64,000 nt of DNA from an uncultured Bacteroides sp. GTDB taxonomy: Bacteria; Bacteroidota; Bacteroidia; Bacteroidales; Bacteroidaceae. The stretch is taken from the NCBI RefSeq assembly GCF_959029255.1, contig NZ_CAUFUE010000021.1, forward strand, positions 29,884-93,883, given 5' to 3'. The notes beneath the pieces are model-generated. The model searched no databases. It saw nothing but the letters and a program-made list of their open reading frames with translations, and was not told the DNA's origin. Position numbers and translations under genes: made by a program. Positions 18,739 to 27,374 of the stretch are shown piece after piece (position 1 is the first letter of the stretch; each line of letters starts with the position of its first letter).

Positions 18739-18776
18739 CCAATCGTAAATCGTAAATCGTCAAATCGTAAATCAAT
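18739..18776 (+). repeat. 7-bp-period ATCGTAA repeat upstream of cdaA
   Basis: Consecutive ATCGTAA / ATCGTCA words with a 7-8 base step end a few bases before the cdaA ATG at 18781. The same phrase, beginning CTCCAATCGTAAATCG, recurs at about 38.07 kb before rluD with one 7-base unit fewer, which suggests unit gain or loss. Confidence 0.75.
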
Positions 18777-18780
18777 AAAT

Positions 18781-19545
18781 ATGTTTTTTGAATTTGGAAT
18801 AAAAGACTTTATAGATATTCTGCTGGTAGCCTTTCTGCTTTACTACACGTACAAGCTGATGAAAGCGTCCGGTTCCATCAATGTATTTACGGGTATTCTC
18901 GTATTTATTTTGATTTGGCTCGTTGTTTCCCAGGTTTTGGAAATGAAACTGTTGGGCTCTATATTCGATAAGCTGGTCAGTGTGGGAGTGCTGGCTTTGA
19001 TTATTCTGTTCCAGGACGAGATACGGCGCTTTTTGCTCACGCTGGGTTCGCACCAGCACGCCAGTGCTTTGGTACGTTTCTTTACGGGAAACAAGAAAGA
19101 GAAGATGGAGCACGAAGAGATAATGCCGGTGGTAATGGCATGTATCAGCATGGGCAAGCAGAAAGTGGGCGCATTGATTGTTATCGAGCATAATATGCCT
19201 TTGGATGATGTGGTGCGTACGGGTGAGGTTATCAATGCGGATATTAACCAGCGACTGATAGAGAATATCTTCTTTAAGAACAGTCCGTTGCACGACGGGG
19301 CAATGGTTATCAGCAAGAAACGTATTAAAGCCGCCGGATGTATTTTGCCGGTATCCCATAATCTTGATATTCCGAAAGAACTGGGCCTGCGCCACCGGGC
19401 TGCTATGGGGATATCCCAAGTGTCGGACGCGCATGCGATTATCGTATCGGAAGAAACGGGTGCTATTTCCGTGGCATATAAGGGACAATTCTACTTGAGG
19501 CTGAATGCCGAAGAGCTGGAAAGCTTGTTGACAAAAGAAGTTTAA
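18781..19545 (+). CDS. cdaA: Diadenylate cyclase, CdaA type
   Basis: A 254-residue membrane enzyme that makes cyclic di-AMP from two ATP. Three hydrophobic segments occupy about residues 8-80. The DAC (DisA_N) domain follows, with the catalytic DGA at 172-174 and RHR at 204-206. Length and architecture match CdaA/DacA. No CdaR- or GlmM-like gene is adjacent. In Firmicutes the nucleotide controls potassium and osmotic balance and wall stress; a similar role here is inference. It lies downstream of folP and upstream of tldD on the same strand. Confidence 0.93.
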   Translation: MFFEFGIKDFIDILLVAFLLYYTYKLMKASGSINVFTGILVFILIWLVVSQVLEMKLLGSIFDKLVSVGVLALIILFQDEIRRFLLTLGSHQHASALVRFFTGNKKEKMEHEEIMPVVMACISMGKQKVGALIVIEHNMPLDDVVRTGEVINADINQRLIENIFFKNSPLHDGAMVISKKRIKAAGCILPVSHNLDIPKELGLRHRAAMGISQVSDAHAIIVSEETGAISVAYKGQFYLRLNAEELESLLTKEV

Positions 19546-19674
19546 CCCCCTTGTTCCCTGAAAGGAGGTTATGTGAAAAGTGTATGAGTACTTTCATCGT
19601 GATATGATTTTAGGTGCGGAATTACACGTGATTATGCGGATTTTAGAACATTTTAATTATAATACTAGAGAAAA

Positions 19675-21213
19675 ATGGATAGACGGAATTTCTTACGGAC
19701 AGGAGGTCTGGCAGTGCTGGGAACACTTGCCATGCCATCGTTCGCTATGCCTGCGTCAGTTAGGGGAGCTTTGGGAGGAGGTGATGATAAGTCTGCTTCC
19801 GCTGCTGCCATGCATCACTTTGGCGTTACGGAAGCAGATTTGAAGAAGGTTATGACTGCCGCCCTGGAAAAAGGAGGTGATTATGTAGACCTTTATTTTG
19901 AACACACCTTTAATAATGATGTGAGCCTGATGGATGGCAAAGTGAACAACTGCGGTGCCAACATTGATTTCGGTATGGGCGTACGCGTACTGGCAGGAGA
20001 CCAGAGCGGATATGCCTATGTAGAGGGAATCACCTTGGACGAAATGTTGCGTGCGGCACGTACTGCTGCCCGTATCGCTTCTTCCGGCAAGGCCGGCAAA
20101 CCAGTGGGGCTGACGGAAAAAACGATTGCGAAAAACCGCTATGCCATTGCCGAACCTTGGGAAGACGTAAGCGTGAAAGCTAAAATCCCTTATCTGGAGA
20201 AGATGAATGAAAAGATATTCGCTCTGGATAAACGGGTAAGTAAAGTACAGGTCTATCTGATGGACAGCACTTCGCATGTCCTATTCTGCAATTCAGAGGG
20301 TATCACTTATTATGACTATCGACCGATGGTATCTCTGGTGGCGGTATGCATCATGGAAGAAGACGGAAAGATGGAGAACAGCATGGCTTCCCGTTCTTAT
20401 CGTAAAGGATTTGAGTTCCTGACGGATGATATAATCGAGGTAATAGCCCGTGAAGCGGTAGATAACACTGCCATTCTCTTCAAGGCAGTGAAACCCAAAG
20501 GCGGCGAAATGCCGGTTGTGATGGGTGCAGGCGGTTCGGGCATTCTGTTGCACGAGGCTATCGGTCATGCTTTTGAAGCTGACTTCAACCGTAAAAAGAC
20601 CTCTATTTTCTGTAACCTCCTTGGTAAAAAAGTCTGCAATGAACATATTAACGTGGTGGACGATGGTACTATCCCTTTCAACCGTGGTTCTGTGAACTTT
20701 GATGATGAAGGCGTGGAAGGGCAGAAAACATATATCGTGAAAGATGGTATCCTGACCAGCTACCTGCACGACCGCATCAGCGCCAAGCACTACGGAGTGT
20801 CTCCTACCGGAAACGGACGCCGTGATACATTCCGCAACATGCCTATTCCGCGTATGCGCGCAACTTATATGGAAGCCGGGAATATGAAGGAAGAAGATAT
20901 TATTTCCACTGTGAAGAATGGTATTTATGTAGACCAGTTCACCAACGGAGAGGTGCAAATTGGAGCCGGTGACTTTACCTTCTTCGTAAAATCAGGATAT
21001 CTGATTGAAGATGGTAAGCTGACACAACCCATTAAGGATATCAACATCATTGGTAACGGCCCCAAGGCTTTGGCAGACATCACTATGGTGGCAAGCAATG
21101 ATAAGATTGACAACGGCACGTGGACTTGCGGTAAGGACGGACAGGCTTGTCCGGTAACCTGCGGCATGCCGTCGGCGTTAGTCAGCAAGTTGACTGTAGG
21201 AGGAGAAAGTTAA
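19675..21213 (+). CDS. tldD: TldD-type metalloprotease with an N-terminal export signal
   Basis: A 512-residue TldD/PmbA-family protein. The zinc motif HExxxH is HEAIGH at residues 293-298, preceded by GAGGSGILL, which identifies it as the catalytic TldD-type subunit. The start is unusual: MDRRNFLRTGGLAVLGTLAM has a twin-arginine-like RRNFL followed by a hydrophobic run and an Ala-x-Ala-like cleavage region near residue 24. Classical E. coli TldD is cytoplasmic and acts with TldE. The next gene encodes TldE, which has no such signal. Export is therefore a prediction that conflicts with simple heterodimer formation, unless the signal is not functional. Confidence 0.9.
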   Translation: MDRRNFLRTGGLAVLGTLAMPSFAMPASVRGALGGGDDKSASAAAMHHFGVTEADLKKVMTAALEKGGDYVDLYFEHTFNNDVSLMDGKVNNCGANIDFGMGVRVLAGDQSGYAYVEGITLDEMLRAARTAARIASSGKAGKPVGLTEKTIAKNRYAIAEPWEDVSVKAKIPYLEKMNEKIFALDKRVSKVQVYLMDSTSHVLFCNSEGITYYDYRPMVSLVAVCIMEEDGKMENSMASRSYRKGFEFLTDDIIEVIAREAVDNTAILFKAVKPKGGEMPVVMGAGGSGILLHEAIGHAFEADFNRKKTSIFCNLLGKKVCNEHINVVDDGTIPFNRGSVNFDDEGVEGQKTYIVKDGILTSYLHDRISAKHYGVSPTGNGRRDTFRNMPIPRMRATYMEAGNMKEEDIISTVKNGIYVDQFTNGEVQIGAGDFTFFVKSGYLIEDGKLTQPIKDINIIGNGPKALADITMVASNDKIDNGTWTCGKDGQACPVTCGMPSALVSKLTVGGES

Positions 21214-21235
21214 ATATTGACGGATAATAAAAGAC

Positions 21236-22555
21236 ATGATTACAGATAATAATAAGAAACTGGCACAATGGGCAATGGACTATGCCTTGAAGAACGGCTG
21301 CCAGGCAGTGAAGTTGGTGTTGTATTCCGACTCGAATACTTCGTTTGATTTGCGCGACGCTAAGATGGATAAATTGCAGCAGGCTTCTGAAAGCGGATTG
21401 AGTATGAGCCTTTTTGTAGACGGTAGATTCGGCTACTACTCCACCAATCGCTTGGATAAGAAAGAACTTGAGACATTCATTACGAATGGCATTGAGTCCA
21501 CACGCTATTTGGCCGAAGACGATGCCAGGGCATTGCCCGATGCCTCCCGCTATTATAAAGGAGGTAAACCCGACTTGCAATTGTTCGATAATAAAATCTA
21601 TACCGTAAATCCGGATGATAAAGTAGCCGTTGCGCGTGCGGCGGCAGAAGAAGTCTTAGGGAAAGACGACCGCATCATCTCGGTGGGTACGTCCTACAAC
21701 GATGGCGAGAAGGCAGTTTACCGTTTGACCAGCAATGGTTTTGAGGGCGAGTCCAAATCGACCTGGTTCTCCGTGTCTGCCGATATCGCGGTGAAAGGTG
21801 AGGGAGAAGCCCGTCCTTCTTCCTATTGGTATGAATCGGCTTTGTTCTATGATAAACTGCCGAAATCGGGTATCGGTGCGCAAGCTTTGGAACGCGTACT
21901 GAAAAAGCTGGGACAAAAGAAAGCCGCTTCCGGCAAGTACACTATGGTGGTAGACCCGATGAATGCGGGTAATCTGCTTGATCCGGTATTGAGCGCTCTT
22001 TATGGTGAGAGTCTTCAGCAAAAGAATTCTTTTTTACTCGACAAGCTGAATACGAAGATAGGTGCCGATATGTTGAATTTGATGGACGAACCTCATATCA
22101 TCGGTGCCAAAGGGGCACGCTATTTTGACAGTGAAGGCGTGGCAACCGAACGCCGTCCTATATTTGAAGATGGGGTACTAAAAACCTATTTCATCGATAC
22201 CTATAATTCCAGAAAAATGGGCGTGGCGCCAACTATCAATTCACCTTCTTTGTTGGTGCTGAAACCGGGGAATAAGAATATCGACGGTTTGGTGGCGGAT
22301 GTACAGAAGGGCATCCTGGTTACCGGGTTCAATGGAGGTAACTGCAACAGCAGTTCGGGTGATTTTTCGTACGGTATCGAAGGATTTCTCATCGAGAACG
22401 GAAAACTCACTCAACCCGTCAATGAAATGAATGTTACGGGTAATATGATTACCCTTTGGGCTTCCTTGGTGGCAGTGGGTAATGATCCGCGCATGTCGTC
22501 TTCATGGCGTATACCTTCGTTGGTGTTCGAGGGAGTCGATTTCAGCGGACTCTAA
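21236..22555 (+). CDS. tldE: TldE/PmbA-type protease subunit
   Basis: A 439-residue PmbA/TldE homologue lacking the HExxxH motif, as expected for the non-catalytic partner. It begins MITDNNKKLAQWAMDYALKN with no signal peptide. The C-terminal half has the family glycine-rich strand pattern (GNCNSSSGDFSYGIEGFLIE) and the paralogous ending with ENGKLTQPVNEMNVTGN, close to the TldD counterpart DGKLTQPIKDINIIGN. TldD/TldE heterodimers cleave unstructured peptides and mature some modified peptides. The gene starts 22 bases after tldD and converges with the GNAT gene 5 bases beyond its stop. Confidence 0.9.
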   Translation: MITDNNKKLAQWAMDYALKNGCQAVKLVLYSDSNTSFDLRDAKMDKLQQASESGLSMSLFVDGRFGYYSTNRLDKKELETFITNGIESTRYLAEDDARALPDASRYYKGGKPDLQLFDNKIYTVNPDDKVAVARAAAEEVLGKDDRIISVGTSYNDGEKAVYRLTSNGFEGESKSTWFSVSADIAVKGEGEARPSSYWYESALFYDKLPKSGIGAQALERVLKKLGQKKAASGKYTMVVDPMNAGNLLDPVLSALYGESLQQKNSFLLDKLNTKIGADMLNLMDEPHIIGAKGARYFDSEGVATERRPIFEDGVLKTYFIDTYNSRKMGVAPTINSPSLLVLKPGNKNIDGLVADVQKGILVTGFNGGNCNSSSGDFSYGIEGFLIENGKLTQPVNEMNVTGNMITLWASLVAVGNDPRMSSSWRIPSLVFEGVDFSGL

Positions 22556-22560
22556 CACGC

Positions 22561-23571
22561 TTAATTAAGCATCAGGCTCATATATGGGCTTGATGCCGCA
22601 AATACTTTTTCGGTAAGTTCACCGATAGTGAGTGCCAAGTGGCTGCCCGACAGACGCTTGGCACTATTCATACATTTACCGTTGTTCAGATAATAATATC
22701 CGTTGTTTGTTGATAATTGTTTGTCGGATACCTCTATCTGCATTTCGTCTTTAGGAAAACAAGCGGCATACAACTGTAAGACTTCTTTAACATTGATAAT
22801 CCGCGCCATTCCCAGGGCTTGTTGCGGAAAGCGGTCATCGGGTGGCAATATTCGGGTCATCCGGTCACATCCATAGTACTTTCGGGTAGCATGTAATAAA
22901 CTGTATTCTATCTCTTTACTTTCGGATAAAAGTTCATTGATGATGATATGGTCTTCCCTTTTCACCGCAATGCTTATTCCGCTTATTTCATTATTTGTTT
23001 TCGCGGCGAGCAGGATGCCATTATCCAGAGCCAGGTCAGCCATGATGACCCGAAAATCTTCTGCGGTGTGTTGCACGCAGAAAGGACATTGGGAAAGTTT
23101 CCCGTTTAAATATGAATAAACCGTTTCTTGGTATTCGGATATTTTCTCAATCATGATATCGTGAGAAGGGGTAGAACCCGAAAGGTTGATTTCTTGCGTT
23201 GAATATCGAAATACGGGAGCGTATCCCAAGCGTGCATAATAATCGAACAACCAGCTGTGCGCCGGTATCAATGTACTGAGGTAGACTCCGCCTTGTAGCA
23301 TCCGGGTGAAAGCCTGTGACAAGAGTTGGCGCATTGCTCCCCTGTTTTGGAATTCCGGATGAGTACAAGCGCCGGATATATAAGATGTGGCAATCTGCTT
23401 ATTGCAGAAGTTCATAGGATAAGGTATCATCTGGAGGGCGGATATTATTTCGTTCCCACTTTCGATAGCCATATTTATTTCATTCTTATAGCGCATCTGA
23501 AAATACATCTCAACAAACTCTTCGCTGTCATCGAAACAAAGTTTCCACAGTTCTTTTATTTTTTCCTTCAT
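22561..23571 (-). CDS. GNAT-family N-acetyltransferase, Eis-like
   Basis: A 336-residue protein. The N-terminal half (about residues 1-130) has the GNAT acetyl-CoA pattern: ATSYISGACTHPEFQNRGAMRQL, in which the NRGAM stretch corresponds to the pyrophosphate-binding Q/RxxGxG/A loop. The C-terminal half has a second acyltransferase-like fold and sterol-carrier-like features as in Eis-type two-domain acetyltransferases. Substrate unknown. It overlaps no other gene and converges with tldE. Eis relatives acetylate amines on varied substrates, so no function is claimed. Confidence 0.75.
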   Translation of the reverse strand: MKEKIKELWKLCFDDSEEFVEMYFQMRYKNEINMAIESGNEIISALQMIPYPMNFCNKQIATSYISGACTHPEFQNRGAMRQLLSQAFTRMLQGGVYLSTLIPAHSWLFDYYARLGYAPVFRYSTQEINLSGSTPSHDIMIEKISEYQETVYSYLNGKLSQCPFCVQHTAEDFRVIMADLALDNGILLAAKTNNEISGISIAVKREDHIIINELLSESKEIEYSLLHATRKYYGCDRMTRILPPDDRFPQQALGMARIINVKEVLQLYAACFPKDEMQIEVSDKQLSTNNGYYYLNNGKCMNSAKRLSGSHLALTIGELTEKVFAASSPYMSLMLN

Positions 23572-23727
23572 AATGGCGTTTAGGCTTTTATTCTTCTTCC
23601 TTTTGACAAAAATACCTTAAAAAGTCTAGGTTTGGAATATTATTGCTCATTAATGATTATGTTTTCATTTTTTTTAGGTATCATTGTCCAATCAAGTTAA
23701 TATTCTAACCTTTTAAATTTATGTATT

Positions 23728-24555
23728 ATGAAAAACAAGTTATTCTATCTGATTGTTTCCCTATTGGTTTGTATGCCATTGTTTTCACAGAATCAGCCTA
23801 TGCCGAAAGCCGATAAAGATGGGGTTTATCTGGTTTGTGACAAGTTGCCGGAGTTTCCCGGCGGCATGCAGGCTATGATGCAATATTTGTCTTCAAATAC
23901 CAAGTATCCCAAAGTAGCGCAGGAGAATGGTACTACCGGTCGTGTGATGGTACAGTTTGTGGTTATGGAAGACGGTAAGCTGAGCCGGATTAAGGTGTTA
24001 CGGGGCGCTGACCCTTTGCTGGATGAAGAGGCGGTACGTGTGGTAAAAGCAATGCCTGCATGGACTCCGGGAATGGTGGGCGACAAGAATGTCAAGGTTC
24101 AGTACACTATTCCTATTGCGTTCAACTTGAGAAATACGTCAAAGACGCTTCGGGCGGGAGTTGTCATCCCTAAGGGACAGGCTGTGAAGAACAAAAAACT
24201 ACAGGGAGTATGGCAGTTGTGCGTCACTGTAGGGGAAGGAGAAGACTACACTCTGTCATTGCTTCCACTCTTGAAAATCTTATCGAAAAACAAGACGTTT
24301 ATGAACATCATTTGTGAAACGGGGATGGGAAAGTCATTGATATCTGCTCAAGGTAAGTATAAATGCAATTCAGATGGTTATGTGGAGAAATTGGAGAAAT
24401 CATTGTATCACCAATTCCCGGCAGGGGCAAAGAATGAAATTCATGTGGAGTTCTTGCACGACAATCTGATAAAACTGACCTTTGAGCTTCCCGGTACGGG
24501 AAAAATGGGAATGGAATACTGGTACCGAGTTCCTGAATCGGACTTGTACAAATAG
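23728..24555 (+). CDS. TonB C-terminal-domain protein with an added C-terminal domain
   Basis: A 275-residue secreted or envelope protein. The signal peptide (residues 1-20, MKNKLFYLIVSLLVCMPLFS) is followed by a TonB-C-like domain (about 35-130) with the usual PEFPGGMQAMMQYL start, the segment TTGRVMVQFVV and the end WTPGMVGDKNVKVQYTIPI. It lacks an N-terminal TonB membrane anchor and the proline-rich linker, so it is not a classical energy transducer. Residues about 155-270 form another domain (beginning LQGVWQLCV) that resembles small beta-rich domains of Bacteroidetes exported proteins; I cannot name it safely. A solo gene with its own terminator. Confidence 0.75.
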   Translation: MKNKLFYLIVSLLVCMPLFSQNQPMPKADKDGVYLVCDKLPEFPGGMQAMMQYLSSNTKYPKVAQENGTTGRVMVQFVVMEDGKLSRIKVLRGADPLLDEEAVRVVKAMPAWTPGMVGDKNVKVQYTIPIAFNLRNTSKTLRAGVVIPKGQAVKNKKLQGVWQLCVTVGEGEDYTLSLLPLLKILSKNKTFMNIICETGMGKSLISAQGKYKCNSDGYVEKLEKSLYHQFPAGAKNEIHVEFLHDNLIKLTFELPGTGKMGMEYWYRVPESDLYK

Positions 24556-24571
24556 AGAATGAATTGAAGGA

Positions 24572-24616
24572 AAGCTGCCTGGATCAGAGCTGTATGCTAA
24601 ATCATTCAGGCAGCTT
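24572..24616. terminator. Terminator between the TonB-C and DUF2156 genes
   Basis: AAGCTGCCTG (24572-24581) pairs perfectly with CAGGCAGCTT (24607-24616) around a 25-base loop. It sits between two convergent genes and probably serves both. Confidence 0.7.
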
Positions 24617-24621
24617 CTTGT

Positions 24622-25536
24622 TTACCATTTTACCATGGGAACCGGTTCCTCCTTCAGGCAAGCCATGTATTTTTGGAGAATAATAGCAGGCTGATAAGAC
24701 AGTTTCGCTTTACGCAAACCTTCGATGCCCAAGTCTTCCTCCCGGTTAATGTAAACATATTGCTCGGGGATATGGTTTGCAAACTCATAATTAATCATTG
24801 CGTAAGCCCCGTCGATATTGGTATCCGCTTTCTCCACATGCACCCCGAAAGTATTCTGGTTGATAGGCATGCCGAAAGTAAATGCGGCTATTTTTCCTTC
24901 TACATGGAGGATGCCGCCCGTCAGACCTAACTCGTTGAAGTTATGAAGGGCGTAGACCAGTGCACGACGCTCATTACCCGTGCCCTCATGTTCATCGCAG
25001 TTATTCGCCTTGCACCACTCTGCTTCCAAGTCCAGGCACTCCTGGATGCGGTCGGGAGTAATAGGAGTGTACTCATAACTATAAGTCCGTTTGAACTTGT
25101 TGATATGATTTCGTTTAGCTTGGAACTTCTTGCCTGCCAGAGTAGCGAGGTCGGTACGCAAGTAAAGGTAATCAGCGTAATCACGGTCTTCCGTAAATTG
25201 GAATTTACCCGGCATGAAATCCTCCAGCTCAGAGCACATCCCTGCACAAATGCCAAGTAGGCATAACGGTTCCCCTTCTCGGTGCGCATCTTCTATCAAT
25301 GCTTCCAGCGCTTTGTTTAAGTCGCCGTTGCCGATGGGCATCATGTACACAAGTTCTTCTTTTGCCCAGAACTTCAACAACAGAAAATCGTCGAGGATGG
25401 CAAACTTCGTGTTATATAGAAAACGCCAACTACATAGGTTGGAGAATGACAGGTCACAATTCTGCCGGGGACTGTTTAATGTAAAGGGTGTAATGAGCTC
25501 CTTGTCTTTTAGCTCGATATCTTTAAATTGAATCAT
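24622..25536 (-). CDS. DUF2156 phosphatidylglycerol-lysyltransferase-like protein
   Basis: A 304-residue soluble protein of the DUF2156 group, which shares the tandem GNAT fold of aminoacyl-lipid transferases such as MprF. Key segments include YLRTDLATLAGKKFQAKRNHI (near residues 127-147) and LTGGILHVEGKIAAFTFG (near 208), both typical of this group in Bacteroidetes. No membrane segments are present, unlike MprF, so lipid lysylation is uncertain and the true substrate is unknown. It is transcribed alone, in the same direction as lrgB and lrgA. Confidence 0.78.
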   Translation of the reverse strand: MIQFKDIELKDKELITPFTLNSPRQNCDLSFSNLCSWRFLYNTKFAILDDFLLLKFWAKEELVYMMPIGNGDLNKALEALIEDAHREGEPLCLLGICAGMCSELEDFMPGKFQFTEDRDYADYLYLRTDLATLAGKKFQAKRNHINKFKRTYSYEYTPITPDRIQECLDLEAEWCKANNCDEHEGTGNERRALVYALHNFNELGLTGGILHVEGKIAAFTFGMPINQNTFGVHVEKADTNIDGAYAMINYEFANHIPEQYVYINREEDLGIEGLRKAKLSYQPAIILQKYMACLKEEPVPMVKW

Positions 25537-25589
25537 TATGTTCTTTTTATGTTGTTACATTTATAAATAACAAAAATAGAAAGATTTTG

Positions 25590-26285
25590 TTAGAGAAGTC
25601 CTAACAATCGTAAAATAGTTGGAGTTAATAGAGCCGTAAGAATTCCGTTCAAGGTCAATCCGAGACTGGCGAATGCGCCATATTTGCGGCTGATGTCCAT
25701 CGCTGTTGAAGTTCCCACCGCATGGGCTGCCGCTCCCAGTGAAAGTCCTTGCGCCATCGGGCTGTCGATATGGGTCAGTTTCAAGGTTTTTACTCCGAGG
25801 ATAGCACCAAGTAGGCCTACGCATACCACTACCGCCGCTGTCAGCGAGGGAATGCCACCCAAGGATTTGGTAACCTCCATGGCTATCGGGGTAGTTACCG
25901 ATTTAGGCGCCAGCGAATATATGATTTCATCGGAAGCCCCCATCAACTTGGCTATCAGGACCACGGAAATCACACCCACAATGCAGCCCGCCAATTGGGA
26001 TAGCAAAATGGGCAACAATTGTTTTTTGATAGTTTCCAGTTGCAGATACAGGGGAACTCCCAGCGCCACCACGGCAGGTTTCAACCAGAACTCTATCAGA
26101 TGTCCCCCTTTGTTATAAGTATCATAACTGATATTTGCCGTTTTCAGGAAAATGATAAGTATGGCGATGGTGAGCAGTATGGGGTTGAGTAGCATGATTC
26201 CCGTCTTCTTCTGCAATAACTTTGCCAGGAAGAACACCCCGAATGTGACAGCGAGCAGGAAAAATTCATTTTCTAAGAAGCTCAT
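25590..26285 (-). CDS. lrgB: LrgB/CidB-family membrane protein
   Basis: A 231-residue protein with about six to seven hydrophobic segments. The family signature LAPKSVTTPIAMEVTKSLGG is seen near residues 124-143, and GLSLGAAAHAVGTSTAMD near 180. LrgB/CidB proteins work with LrgA/CidA partners in holin-like control of murein hydrolase activity, cell lysis or export of small metabolites such as pyruvate. Its start overlaps the lrgA stop by four bases (ATGA), so the pair is translationally coupled. Confidence 0.92.
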   Translation of the reverse strand: MSFLENEFFLLAVTFGVFFLAKLLQKKTGIMLLNPILLTIAILIIFLKTANISYDTYNKGGHLIEFWLKPAVVALGVPLYLQLETIKKQLLPILLSQLAGCIVGVISVVLIAKLMGASDEIIYSLAPKSVTTPIAMEVTKSLGGIPSLTAAVVVCVGLLGAILGVKTLKLTHIDSPMAQGLSLGAAAHAVGTSTAMDISRKYGAFASLGLTLNGILTALLTPTILRLLGLL

Positions 26286-26620
26286 TTGATTTTACGTGTT
26301 AATTGGTGAACCCAGCCGGTGACGACGAGGACTAAGATAGTACTGACTAATGATGCGATGACAATCGGCCAGAATTCTGCGGCGATAATGTCGAAATAGA
26401 GCATCAGCGCCACGCCGGGCGGAATGAAGAAGAACCCCAGGTTGGCAACCAGAAAGTCGGACATCCCTTGCACCCAGTGCAGTTTTATCCAACCTAATTT
26501 CAGAAAAAGTGTGAGCAGCAGCATCCCGATGATACTCGAGGGGAGCTTGATGCCCGTGAGGAAAACAATCAGTTCCCCCAAGGCTAAACAGCCGAAGAGG
26601 ATGGCACATTGACGAATCAT
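26282..26620 (-). CDS. lrgA: LrgA/CidA-family holin-like protein
   Basis: A 112-residue membrane protein with four hydrophobic segments and the family motif GIKLPSSIIGMLLL near residues 23-36. The ATG at 26620 (MIRQCAILFG) is preferred. A longer in-frame start at 26677 is a TTG that adds 19 residues unlike the family. It is the upstream member of the lrgA-lrgB pair. CidA/LrgA proteins oligomerise in the inner membrane. Here the pair lies between the DUF2156 gene and a long repeat-bearing gap. Confidence 0.9.
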   Translation of the reverse strand: MIRQCAILFGCLALGELIVFLTGIKLPSSIIGMLLLTLFLKLGWIKLHWVQGMSDFLVANLGFFFIPPGVALMLYFDIIAAEFWPIVIASLVSTILVLVVTGWVHQLTRKIK

Positions 26621-26762
26621 ATTGCTAATACCTATTACGTTGTATATTGAAAACGCTGCAAAGGTAGGTATTCTCAAGATTGCTTGTTACGTTGATGGGG
26701 ATATTTCTTGGGAATGGAGGAGAAAAAGAAGTTTTATTTGTTGGTGTTTCATGTTTTCAACT

Positions 26763-26794
26763 CCTGACATCCCCGTTATAACCGGGGATGCAGG
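26763..26794. repeat. Hairpin in the gap upstream of lrgA
   Basis: CATCCCCG (26768-26775) and CGGGGATG (26783-26790) form a perfect stem around TTATAAC, extended by CCTG/CAGG with one bulged base. No T-run follows on either strand, so this is not an ordinary intrinsic terminator. It lies about 145 bases upstream of lrgA and could be regulatory. Confidence 0.6.
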
Positions 26795-26932
26795 CGAAAG
26801 GTGAATGGGTGGACAAAATGCTTTCAAATCGCCCGTTTTACTGACACTCTTGTTTTTTTTAACTCCGAAATAGAACGAAAAAAACCGATTTGAAGCATAA
26901 ATATGCGGCGTCTTTACCGAATATCCACTGGT

Positions 26933-27066
26933 TTTATGCTTCCCGAAGGAGGGATATTAACTTCCCACACGAGAGATGTTAACTTCCCACACGAGAGATG
27001 TTAACTTCCCACGCGAGAGATGTTAACTTCCAGCGTGAGGGATATTAACTTCCCTCACCGGAAAGA
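26933..27066. repeat. 22-bp-period dyad array A
   Basis: TTAACTTCCC-type units recur with TTAA cores at 26957, 26979, 27001, 27023 and 27045, exactly 22 bases apart. A TCCC in the same phase lies at 26941, and a degenerate sixth unit follows the last core. The first core sits in GGGA-TA-TTAA-CT-TCCC, which is palindromic apart from its spacers. A 9-base inverted pair, AAGCATAAA (26892-26900) and TTTATGCTT (26932-26940), flanks the left side. Nothing codes for protein between lrgA and the Rpn-like gene. The last 300 bases before 27375 show nothing but a -7 element. Confidence 0.8.
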
Positions 27067-27352
27067 TGGACATTTCTCCTGAAAACATCCTTTTTTTCCC
27101 GTGAAGAGAGCGATTTTGCATGGACAGCCGGCTATATCCCATCTATTGGAGTTGTACATATTCTTGTATTCTACTGCTCATGAGGAAGATATGGATTTTC
27201 GTTCGCGAATTTTCACTCGCACCCGCCTACGGGTGGAAATACGCGATTCTGAGGATGCGGAAAATGCAAAGTGTCAAAAACAGTTCAGTGGAAATTTATC
27301 AATCTATATAAGAAAAAAAGCTATTTACAGTATAAGTTGAATAAATTCTCTG

Positions 27353-27360
27353 TATCTTTG
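27353..27360 (+). promoter_or_regulatory. Candidate -7 element of the Rpn-like gene
   Basis: TATCTTTG matches TAnnTTTG perfectly, 14 bases before the ATG at 27375, giving a very short leader. Confidence 0.5.
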
Positions 27361-27374
27361 TTGAAACATAACAC

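Noticed and set aside
19561..19580. A leader peptide after the strong AAGGAGG sequence downstream of cdaA
   Set aside because: The ATG after it is followed at once by a stop (ATGTGA), and Bacteroides ribosomes do not rely on such motifs.
26621..26677. Longer LrgA starting at 26677
   Set aside because: The start would be TTG and the added residues do not resemble LrgA/CidA.
26933..27066. The 22-bp arrays as CRISPR arrays
   Set aside because: Units are contiguous, without unique spacers of constant length, repeats are far from identical in arrays B and C, and no cas gene is present.
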